Positions 1 to 8,271 of a stretch of 64,000 nucleotides of DNA are shown here, piece after piece. The position numbers and the translations under genes were made by a program. The notes under the pieces are model-generated. The model saw nothing but the letters and a program-made list of their open reading frames with translations. It did not search any database and was not told where the DNA came from. Every line of letters begins with the position of its first letter. The first letter of the stretch is position 1. The stretch comes from Pseudomonadota bacterium (GTDB lineage: Bacteria; Pseudomonadota; Gammaproteobacteria; UBA9214), in NCBI GenBank assembly GCA_041395565.1, contig JAWLAI010000003.1, positions 62,001-126,000 on the forward strand, in the 5' to 3' direction.

Positions 1-181
1 CCAACCCGTTGTATCCACACCACAACACTTAATGTCTGTTGCCGTTTTGCCGATGACAAGCGCGGTGCCAGTGATTGGCCCATGCCATCCGCGATCCCGA
101 CAACAACGCCGCCCAGTCCGGCGCCGGGCCCGCGGACGCCTGCTGCACAGGATGCGCGGCACAAAAAAAAGGACTTTTCAG

Positions 182-1384
182 ATGAGTGAGTTACAGTACG
201 GCAATCCCCCGCATACCTCACCCGACACCCAGCAGGCCGCAGCAGCAGACTCGCTCAGAATCCGCAAAGGGGTGTCCCTGTCCCGGGACGCAGTCGATGC
301 GGCGCAGGAATTCTTCGAGTCCGTGCAGCAGCCTGACACGGAACTGGTCCTGTTCTACTGTTCCCCCGAATACGACCTGCCGGTGCTCGCCGCCGAACTC
401 AAGCGGCGTTTCGGCGCCACCCCGCTCATCGGGTGCACCACGGCCGGGGAGATCACCCCCGCCGGTTACCTGAAAGGGTCACTCACCGGGGTCAGCATCA
501 GCAACAGGGATTTCAGCGTCGCGACCCGGCGCATCGACCACCTCGACAGCTTCGCGCTCAAAGACGGTGAACAAACAGCGGACGCACTCACTACCGAACT
601 GAAACGCAGGGCGAACCCGCCCACACCACAGAACACCTTCGGCTTCCTGCTGATAGACGGCCTATCAGGACGCGAGGAGATCGTGGTCAGCGCAATCTAC
701 CGCGGCATCGGCGGTATCCAGATCTTCGGCGGCTCGGCCGGCGACGACGTCCGCTTCAAGACGACCTACCTCTATCACGACGGCGCATTCCATACCAACT
801 GCGCCGTCTTTTCCCTGATCCAGACCAGCCTGCCGTTCACCGTCTTCAAGACCCAGCACTTCGTCGACTCGACCGAGAAGCTGGTGGTCACCGAGGCTGA
901 TCCGGAACGGCGGATCGTCTCCGAAATCAACGGTGCGCCCGCCGGTCGTGAGTATGCCCGCATCGTCGGACTCGACGTCGACAAGCTGACTCCGTTGATC
1001 TTCGCCACCTACCCGGTGGTCGTCAAGATCGGGGGTGACTTTTACGTGCGCTCCATCCAGAAGGTGAACGAGGACGAGAGCCTGACCTTCTTCTGCGCCA
1101 TAGACGAAGGCGTGGTTCTCACTGTCGCGCGCGGCGTGGATTACGTCGAGAACCTGAGTTCGCTATTCGCCAACGTCAGGAAGCGCATCGGCGAGCCGGC
1201 GCTGGTGCTCGGCTGTGACTGCGTGCTGCGCAACATTGAGCTGGACCAGAAGGACCTGCGCAATGATGTCGCCCGCATCCTGACGGAAAACAATGTCATC
1301 GGGTTCGCGACCTACGGCGAGCAATACAACGCCATGCATGTCAACCAGACCTTCACCGGCGTGGCTATCGGGAGCAGGAAATAG
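182..1384 (+). CDS. FIST-domain sensor protein (NosP-like)
   Basis: This is a 400-residue soluble protein with a FIST_N region (about residues 40-235) followed by FIST_C (about 240-395). It shows the FIST_N glycine-rich segments around IGCTTAGE and FGGSAGDD, and the terminal MHVNQTFTGVAIG signature of FIST_C. FIST domains bind small ligands; in the NosP subgroup they bind haem and sense nitric oxide. The ATG at 182 is chosen because AAGGA lies just upstream; an in-frame extension back to position 32 has low-complexity Arg-rich sequence and no ribosome site. The hybrid kinase gene starts 8 bp after the stop and a REC-GGDEF-EAL gene follows, the same order as known NosP loci. Haem binding is inferred from context only; a generic FIST amino-acid sensor is the alternative. 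Confidence 0.85.
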   Translation: MSELQYGNPPHTSPDTQQAAAADSLRIRKGVSLSRDAVDAAQEFFESVQQPDTELVLFYCSPEYDLPVLAAELKRRFGATPLIGCTTAGEITPAGYLKGSLTGVSISNRDFSVATRRIDHLDSFALKDGEQTADALTTELKRRANPPTPQNTFGFLLIDGLSGREEIVVSAIYRGIGGIQIFGGSAGDDVRFKTTYLYHDGAFHTNCAVFSLIQTSLPFTVFKTQHFVDSTEKLVVTEADPERRIVSEINGAPAGREYARIVGLDVDKLTPLIFATYPVVVKIGGDFYVRSIQKVNEDESLTFFCAIDEGVVLTVARGVDYVENLSSLFANVRKRIGEPALVLGCDCVLRNIELDQKDLRNDVARILTENNVIGFATYGEQYNAMHVNQTFTGVAIGSRK

Positions 1385-1392
1385 CCGCCCAG

Positions 1393-3630
1393 ATGCCAAG
1401 CTCAGCCACCGAAGTCCGGCTCGCCGAGCTGGAAGCGGAGGTCGCGCGCCTGCGCAAGATCAATCGTGTGCTCATGAACAAGGTCGAGCAGAGCACGGAC
1501 CTGCAGGGCGACGCCTACGGACTGTTCCAGTCCGCCATCGCGCTGGAAAGCAAGGTGCGTGAACGCACGGTTGCCTACGAATCCGCCATGCACGAACTGG
1601 AAACGTCGAACGAGGAACTGCGCCAGGCGAAGGAGGCGGCAGAGGCCGGCAGCCGCGCCAAGAGCGAGTTCCTCGCCACCATGAGCCATGAAATCCGTAC
1701 ACCCATGAACGGCATACTCGGCATGACCGAACTGCTGCTCAACACGGAACTGTCCGAGAAGCAGCGGCGCCTCGGCGAGACAGCCTACCGTGCGGGTACC
1801 ACCCTGCTGAACATCATCAACGACATCCTGGATTTCTCCAAGATCGAGGCCGGCAAGCTGGAGCTCGAGTTTACCGAGTTCGACCTGCGCGATCTGGTGG
1901 AGGAAACCCTGGAGCTGCTGGCGGAGCGCGCGCACAAGAAAGGCCTGGAACTGCTGGGACTGCTGCCTGCCCGATTGCCGCATTTTGTGCATGGCGACCC
2001 CGGCCGTTTGCGTCAGGTGCTGATCAACCTGCTGGGGAACGCCATCAAGTTCACCGAACACGGCGAGGTCGTGATCCGGATCGAACTCGACGAAATCAAC
2101 GCTGACCGGTCGCGTATCAACTTCATCGTGTCCGACACCGGCATCGGCATCGATGCCGGTTTACAGGAGCGCATTTTCGATGCCTTCTCGCAGGCGGACG
2201 GCTCGACGACCCGCAAATATGGCGGCACCGGTCTGGGCCTTGCTATTTCCCGCCGTCTGGTCAACCTCATGGGCGGCGAGATCAGCGTGCACAGCACCCC
2301 GGGACAGGGGACAAGCTTTTCCTTCAGCCTCGAATTCCAGCAACGGCACTGCACCGCACCTGCCACGATGCCAAGATATACGCCCCTGCGCGGGCTGCGC
2401 GTGCTCGTGGCCAACGCCAACAATGCCTACGGCGCCATGCTGTGCAGCCTGCTCGCCCACTGGGGTATGCAGGCGGTGCATGTCGCGACTGCGGCACAGA
2501 CCCTGGAGACATTGCAAGCCGCACAGGCGCACGGCGAGCCTTTCGACAAGGCCTTGCTGGACCACCGGCTTGGCGCTACCAGCGGGATCGAACTCGCTGA
2601 GCGTATTGTCGGCCACGCCGGGATCGGGGAACTACCGCTACTCCTGCTGCGCACCACTGACCTCGACGACAGGATTGCCGGCCGCAGGGTACCCGAGGGC
2701 GTGCTGCTGCTGAACAAGCCGTTACGCCTGCACGCGCTGCTCGATTCCCTGCTGGCGCATGCCGCTGAGCCGGCCATGACGGCTGCGCATGCAACCGCCG
2801 GCGCCGCCACCGGCACCGAAACCGCCGCAGGCAGGCTGCATGTCCTGCTGGTCGAGGACAACCCGGTGAACCAGGCAGTGGCTGTCGACATGCTCGAACT
2901 CTCCGGTATCCGGGTCAGCGTTGCCGGCAACGGCGTCGAGGCACTGGATGCCATGCAGCAAGGGGCGTTCGATGCGATCCTGATGGATTGCCAGATGCCG
3001 CATATGGATGGTTACGAAGCGACCCGCCGCATCCGCGCGGCGGAGTCGGCCAGAGGCGGCCGACACATCCCGGTCATCGGCCTCACGGCCAATGCGATGA
3101 AAGGCGACCGTGAGCGGGTCATCGCGGCGGGCATGGATGATTACCTGTCGAAACCCTACACGCGCGATCAGCTGATCGGTCTGATCGAAACCCACGTCGG
3201 CGCCGACGCCACACCCGCGATCGGCGCGTCAGCCGGTGCCGACGTCCAGATCAACTGCACTGAGTCACATCAGTTCGACCCGCAGGCGCTAGAGACCATA
3301 CGCAGTATCCAGCAGCCCGGAAAACCGGACCTCCTGCACAAGGTGATCGGCCATTTTATCGATACGACGCCGTCCCAGCTCCGGGAATTGCAGCGGAACA
3401 TTCAGGACAACAAGGCTGATGCGGCACGCATGACGGCACACACACTGAAGTCCTCCAGCGCCACCCTGGGTGCCGTGACCCTGGCCACCCTGCTCGCGGA
3501 CATCGAGACGGCCGCACGCGAAAACCGCCTGCACGACTGCCACGATGCCGCAGGCCGGCTTGACAGCACCTATCTCCTGGTACAGCGCACGCTGAATACT
3601 TACCTGACTGGTGATCATGCACATGATTGA
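1393..3630 (+). CDS. Hybrid sensor histidine kinase with two receivers and Hpt
   Basis: A 745-residue cytoplasmic hybrid kinase with no membrane segment. An N-terminal coiled coil (about residues 5-90) leads into HisKA with MSHEIRTPMNG (phosphoacceptor His99), then HATPase_c with the N-box at INLLGNAIKF (Asn212/Asn216) and the G-boxes near residues 247-285. A degenerate receiver follows (about 333-450), where the usual acidic pair after beta-1 is VANANN. The second receiver is intact (about 482-600, Asp532 in MDCQMP), and the protein ends in an Hpt domain with His683 in TAHTLKSSS. There is no input domain of its own, so signal probably comes from the FIST protein encoded 8 bp upstream. The downstream REC-GGDEF-EAL gene overlaps its end and is the likely phosphorelay target. 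Its role is like NahK, but the domain order differs. Confidence 0.92.
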   Translation: MPSSATEVRLAELEAEVARLRKINRVLMNKVEQSTDLQGDAYGLFQSAIALESKVRERTVAYESAMHELETSNEELRQAKEAAEAGSRAKSEFLATMSHEIRTPMNGILGMTELLLNTELSEKQRRLGETAYRAGTTLLNIINDILDFSKIEAGKLELEFTEFDLRDLVEETLELLAERAHKKGLELLGLLPARLPHFVHGDPGRLRQVLINLLGNAIKFTEHGEVVIRIELDEINADRSRINFIVSDTGIGIDAGLQERIFDAFSQADGSTTRKYGGTGLGLAISRRLVNLMGGEISVHSTPGQGTSFSFSLEFQQRHCTAPATMPRYTPLRGLRVLVANANNAYGAMLCSLLAHWGMQAVHVATAAQTLETLQAAQAHGEPFDKALLDHRLGATSGIELAERIVGHAGIGELPLLLLRTTDLDDRIAGRRVPEGVLLLNKPLRLHALLDSLLAHAAEPAMTAAHATAGAATGTETAAGRLHVLLVEDNPVNQAVAVDMLELSGIRVSVAGNGVEALDAMQQGAFDAILMDCQMPHMDGYEATRRIRAAESARGGRHIPVIGLTANAMKGDRERVIAAGMDDYLSKPYTRDQLIGLIETHVGADATPAIGASAGADVQINCTESHQFDPQALETIRSIQQPGKPDLLHKVIGHFIDTTPSQLRELQRNIQDNKADAARMTAHTLKSSSATLGAVTLATLLADIETAARENRLHDCHDAAGRLDSTYLLVQRTLNTYLTGDHAHD

Positions 3631-6208
3631 CCTGGTTGCAGCAGACATCGAACGCCGCCCGCTGGTGCTGGTCGTCGACGACGATTTCACCATCCGCATG
3701 CTTGTCACGGAGGCCCTGTCCGGCGCCGGCTTCGAGGTACTGGAGGCCGAAGACGGTCAGCAGGGTCTCGATATGTTCGCTGCACGACAACCCGAGATCG
3801 TCCTGCTGGACGTCATGATGCCGGGCATGGACGGCTTCACCATGTGCACGGAACTGCGCAAGCTGCCCGACGGAAATCATGTCCCCGTACTCATGATGAC
3901 CGGACTGGACGACATGGATTCAGTCAACCATGCGTATGCCGCGGGTGCCACGGACTTCATCACCAAACCCATCAACTACGCGCTGCTGGGGCATCGTGTG
4001 CGCTACATGCTGCGTGCCTACCAGGCGATGGAGCGCCTGGCGGACAGCGAGCGCAGCCTGGCCAACGCCCAGCGCATCGCCAACCTCGGCAACTGGGAAT
4101 GGGATACCAGGTCCTCCACCATCAGCTGCTCGAGCCAGACATTGCGCATACTCGACCTGCCCAACAACCCGCAGGTGGCGCTGTTCAGTGCCTTTCCTTG
4201 GGTACATGACAGTGACAGGGACAGGATCAAGGCCTGGTTCCGCCACGCGCTATCCACCGGCGACGCCCCCAACATCATCTGCCGCATCCAAAGATCCGAC
4301 GGTGCCGAACTGCACGTGCGCATGCAGGGCGAAGCGGAACTGAACGGGACAGGCCAGATCCACCGGATTCACGGCACGCTGCAGGATATCACCGAGCTCA
4401 GGCAGGCGGAGGAGCGCATCCACGAGCTGGCCTATTACGACAGCCTGACCGGACTGCCGAACCGCGGCTTCTTCATGACCCAGGTGAAGCTGGCGCTCGA
4501 TCATGCCAGTCGTCACCAGCACCTGGCCGCTCTGCTGTTCGTCGACCTCGACAACTTCAAGCGCGTCAACGATACGCTGGGTCACGGCATGGGCGACAAA
4601 CTGCTGAAGCTGGTCGCCGAACGCATCAGCGACAGCCTCTACTCCACGGATGCCGTCAGCCAGATCAGTTACGACAGGGACAACAGCAATATCGCCCGCC
4701 TGGGCGGTGACGAGTTCACCGTACTGCTGTCACGGATAGGCCAGGCGGAAGATGCAACGATCGTGGCAGAGCGTATCCTCGATGTCGTGTCGCAGTCCTT
4801 CACGCTCGACAACCAGGAAGTATTCGTGACACCCAGCATCGGTGTCGCCGTTTTCCCGCGTGACGGAACGCTCACGGAAACCCTGCTCAAGCATGCCGAC
4901 ATGGCGATGTACCACGCCAAGCGCGCCGGCAAGGGTACCTTCAGGTTCTTCGACGAGACCATGCACGAATCGGCCAGCCATCGCCTGATCATGGAACTGC
5001 ACCTGCGCAAGGCGCTCGAACTCGGCGAGCTGTACCTGCATTATCAGCCACAGATGGACGCGGAAAAGAACCGGATCTGCGGCATCGAAGCACTGCTGCG
5101 CTGGAACAACACCGAGCTGGGCCCGGTCAGCCCGGCCAATTTCATACCGCTGGCCGAGGAAACTGGACTTATCATTCCCATCGGTGAATGGGTATTGCGC
5201 AGCGCGTGTCAGCAGGCGCAGGCCTGGATCGATGCCGGGATCGATTTCGACCGCATGGCGGTGAATATCTCTGTCCGGCAGTTCTCCAGTGCCGGATTCA
5301 GCGCTTTGATAGCACGCATCCTGGACGAAACGGGCCTCGAGCCCGCCATGCTAGAACTGGAGGTGACCGAAAGCCTGCTGATGAGCGATGCGGCCGGCGC
5401 CATCGCGATCCTGAGAGAGCTCAAGGACACCGGCATCCACGTCGCCATCGACGACTTCGGTACCGGCTACTCCAACCTCGCCTACCTCAAGCAGTTTCCC
5501 ATCGACCGTATCAAGATCGACAGGATGTTCGTGCGTGATATCGTGGCCGATCCCAATGATGCTGCTATCGCCACCGCCGTTATCGAGATGGCGCATGGCA
5601 TGGATATCGGCGTGACGGCCGAGGGTGTAGAAACTGAGGCGCAGCTCGAGATTCTCAACAAGCTGCACTGCGACGAGATGCAAGGCTTCTACTTCGGCCA
5701 TCCGATGTCGGCCGACGAGATCGTCGCCTATGTCGGTAATCACGAGCAGCACAGACACAGAATTGACAAGCGTATCAGCCTCTATCCCGCCGTACTGCTG
5801 GTGGACGATGACGACCAAACGCTGGCTGTGCTTGCCCGGATCGTGCGCCAGGCCGGTTACCTCGCCTTTACGGCAAGCTCAGCGGTGGACGGGCTGGAGA
5901 TACTGGCAAAGCAGCGCGTCAGCGTGGTGATCTCGGATTACCTCATGCCCGGCATGGATGGCGTCGAGTTCTTCCGCCGTGTCAGCAAGATCCATCCGCA
6001 CACCATCCGGATGATGCTCAGCGGTCACAGCAACCGGCAGATCGTCATCGATGCCATCAATGACGGAGCCATCTCCAGATTTCTTGAAAAGCCCGTAAAG
6101 CCCGGCATCCTGCGCAACGCATTGCGGGAGGTTCTGGGAGGCAGAACCCGCGCGGCCGGCGGCAACCCGTTCGCCGATCAGTCTTCCCGCCGTACCGATA
6201 CAGGCTGA
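3623..6208 (+). CDS. REC-PAS-GGDEF-EAL-REC c-di-GMP regulator
   Basis: An 861-residue response regulator for cyclic di-GMP turnover. The order is receiver (Asp63 in LLDVMMPG), coiled linker, PAS (about 150-265), GGDEF (motif LGGDEF intact), EAL (GIEALLRW and DDFGTGYS intact) and a second C-terminal receiver (ISDYLMPGMDG). The RxxD inhibitory site expected just before GGDEF is absent (RDNS). Both catalytic domains look active, so synthesis and breakdown may be switched by phosphorylation. The ATG at 3623 overlaps the kinase stop by 8 bp (in-frame GTG at 3611 and ATG at 3617 are alternatives), which implies translational coupling. The kinase Hpt is the probable phosphodonor. Legionella NosP loci have a comparable third gene. 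Confidence 0.9.
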   Translation: MIDLVAADIERRPLVLVVDDDFTIRMLVTEALSGAGFEVLEAEDGQQGLDMFAARQPEIVLLDVMMPGMDGFTMCTELRKLPDGNHVPVLMMTGLDDMDSVNHAYAAGATDFITKPINYALLGHRVRYMLRAYQAMERLADSERSLANAQRIANLGNWEWDTRSSTISCSSQTLRILDLPNNPQVALFSAFPWVHDSDRDRIKAWFRHALSTGDAPNIICRIQRSDGAELHVRMQGEAELNGTGQIHRIHGTLQDITELRQAEERIHELAYYDSLTGLPNRGFFMTQVKLALDHASRHQHLAALLFVDLDNFKRVNDTLGHGMGDKLLKLVAERISDSLYSTDAVSQISYDRDNSNIARLGGDEFTVLLSRIGQAEDATIVAERILDVVSQSFTLDNQEVFVTPSIGVAVFPRDGTLTETLLKHADMAMYHAKRAGKGTFRFFDETMHESASHRLIMELHLRKALELGELYLHYQPQMDAEKNRICGIEALLRWNNTELGPVSPANFIPLAEETGLIIPIGEWVLRSACQQAQAWIDAGIDFDRMAVNISVRQFSSAGFSALIARILDETGLEPAMLELEVTESLLMSDAAGAIAILRELKDTGIHVAIDDFGTGYSNLAYLKQFPIDRIKIDRMFVRDIVADPNDAAIATAVIEMAHGMDIGVTAEGVETEAQLEILNKLHCDEMQGFYFGHPMSADEIVAYVGNHEQHRHRIDKRISLYPAVLLVDDDDQTLAVLARIVRQAGYLAFTASSAVDGLEILAKQRVSVVISDYLMPGMDGVEFFRRVSKIHPHTIRMMLSGHSNRQIVIDAINDGAISRFLEKPVKPGILRNALREVLGGRTRAAGGNPFADQSSRRTDTG

Positions 6209-6259
6209 CTTTGGCAGCCGACTGCAATGCCCGCTTCGGGGCACGTCTTACGGCAGCAC

Positions 6260-7972
6260 TCAGCTATAGCTGCGCATGCCGCCGGCATCGTGCGGTAACG
6301 ACAGGTTGTCGACCTCGAAATCGGACCGCCATGCGGATTGTGCCGGCGGGCCGAACAGATAGCCCTGGCCCAGGGTAAAGCCTGCCTGGCGTACCGACTC
6401 GAGGGTGTCCTCGTCCTCTACGCCCTCCGCCACCAACTGGTAGCCGAGCTCGCCGATCATCGCCACCAGGTGCTCGACGATACGACGCGTCTTCAGGTCA
6501 CCGAGATTCCTGATCAGGCTGATGTCGAACTTGACCGTGCTGACCGGCATCGAGGCAAGGTAATGGAAGGAGGAATAGCCACTGCCAAAATCATCCAGGG
6601 AGATCTCGAAACCCTGCGCCCGCAGCTTCACCAGGTTCTCGCCGGCCGTAGCAATCTGCGTTATCAGCGCCGATTCGGCAATCTCCAGCACCACGCGATA
6701 ATCCGCCTGCAGGGGCCGGAAGGGCGCCAGCCATTCCGGCAGGTTCTTGTTGACCAACGTCGGTCCGGCGAGGTTGATCGAAATCCCGCTACCGCGCTGG
6801 ACCCTGCCGGCGCGCAGATCCTGAAGGATCTGCTGCAGCACTGCCCGATCCAGGTCCACCTCGAGGTGACGCGCCTGGACGACCGGGAATATGGTGGACG
6901 GCATCAACCATTCGCCATGGTGTTCGATCCTGACCAGGGCTTCGTAGTAAAGGATCCGGCCACCAGCGAAGTCCACGACCGGCTGGTAGAACATGGTCAA
7001 TCCGGTACCGAGCATGGCCGCCTCGCAGACAGCAGCGTTGATCCGGTTCGATAATATGCCCTCGTCGTGCTGCGCCAGGTCAGCCTGAAAGACCACTATC
7101 CCCGGGCTGCCGGGGCGTTTGGCGTTATACATTGCGACATCGGCCCGCCATTGCAGATCTGATAGCGCGCCGGGATCGGCAAAGCTGGCAGCGGCAATGC
7201 CCACGCAGACCCTGACGGGTTCGCGCACCCCGAGCGTGCTGTAATCCGCTGCGGCCAGTTCCTGCAGGCAGCGCTCGGCAAAGCGCTGCGCCCCGGCCTC
7301 GTCGGTACCCAGCATGAGTACCACGAACTCGTCCCCCCCCACCCGGAACAGATGCTCGCCACGGCGCAGTACACTGCCGATCCGCCTGGCTACCTGTTTC
7401 AGGACGTCATCACCGGACTGATGGCCGTAACTCTCGTTGATGGCCTTGAAACGGCACACATCGAACAACACGAAACTCAGGCTGATACGGCGTTCCTGCA
7501 GCACGGCCGGCAACTCCCGCAGGTATTCGTCAAAGGCCTTCCTATTCCTCGCCCCGGTCAGCGCGTCGTGATTGGCCAATGCTCGCAATTCCCTGCCGGT
7601 TTTCTCCAGATTCTCGCGCATGCCCCTGATACAGACGTGATAGTCATCCAGGGACTGCCGGATGCGCTCGGCCTCGGCCAGCTGGAACAGGCGTGCGGGC
7701 GCCGGCGCAAGCGCTGCGGCTGAACTGTCCTTGAGAAGATCGATGTGCCGGGCGAGCGACTGCAGCGGCCGCACCACAAGCTGCCTCAGGGCTACAGCGA
7801 AAACCAGCAGGACTGCGAGCAGCAGCAAGCCGAGATCGCGGTAAACCGCCAGGTCCGCGTGGCCGCTGCCATGGTGGGCATGGTAGCCGTAAATGGCGAA
7901 CAGGCCGGCCACCAGCACGCCTGCGCACAATGCATAGAATCGAATCGGTCTGGCTGCGAATCGGGCCGGCAT
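6260..7972 (-). CDS. Membrane GGDEF-EAL protein
   Basis: A 570-residue inner-membrane protein. Two N-terminal membrane helices (about residues 12-28 and 45-65) enclose a short His-containing periplasmic loop of roughly 17 residues, which is too small for a ligand-binding domain. A short HAMP-like or coiled linker precedes GGDEF (RVGGDEF, about 145-300) and EAL (YYEALVRI, DDFGSGYSS, AEGVEDE, LGQGYLFG; about 310-555). All EAL metal and catalytic motifs can be seen, so phosphodiesterase activity is likely. The gene is convergent with the REC-PAS-GGDEF-EAL gene, with a 51 bp gap, and divergent from the next GGDEF-EAL gene. The ATG at 7972 is the only reasonable start. The signal it senses cannot be told from sequence. 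Confidence 0.9.
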   Translation of the reverse strand: MPARFAARPIRFYALCAGVLVAGLFAIYGYHAHHGSGHADLAVYRDLGLLLLAVLLVFAVALRQLVVRPLQSLARHIDLLKDSSAAALAPAPARLFQLAEAERIRQSLDDYHVCIRGMRENLEKTGRELRALANHDALTGARNRKAFDEYLRELPAVLQERRISLSFVLFDVCRFKAINESYGHQSGDDVLKQVARRIGSVLRRGEHLFRVGGDEFVVLMLGTDEAGAQRFAERCLQELAAADYSTLGVREPVRVCVGIAAASFADPGALSDLQWRADVAMYNAKRPGSPGIVVFQADLAQHDEGILSNRINAAVCEAAMLGTGLTMFYQPVVDFAGGRILYYEALVRIEHHGEWLMPSTIFPVVQARHLEVDLDRAVLQQILQDLRAGRVQRGSGISINLAGPTLVNKNLPEWLAPFRPLQADYRVVLEIAESALITQIATAGENLVKLRAQGFEISLDDFGSGYSSFHYLASMPVSTVKFDISLIRNLGDLKTRRIVEHLVAMIGELGYQLVAEGVEDEDTLESVRQAGFTLGQGYLFGPPAQSAWRSDFEVDNLSLPHDAGGMRSYS

Positions 7973-8271
7973 GCCTGTTACCGGCCGCGTGGCGGGCGCA
8001 CGCCGCGCCCTGCATGGGCGTTTGCGGCACGGCGCCGGGCTGCCTTGGCATGGAAAAACCTGGTCATCGAACCGCCTTCCCTGGTCAGTCAGAATGCACC
8101 CTGCATGGGTTAGGCCGCTAACGGCCGCGGCGCCAATAACTTTAGCAATTTCTGTTGCTTGCGACTCGCCGCCGCGGCAATACGAGCGGTGTGCGCGATT
8201 AAAGCTTTTCCCGTTCCAGCCGCATTACCGTGTGTTGCTCCGCAGAAACCGGCATTGAACAGGATTACAGC

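Noticed and set aside
32..181. N-terminal extension of the FIST protein
   Set aside because: Arg/Pro-rich sequence without a ribosome site; ATG 182 has AAGGA and the family start.
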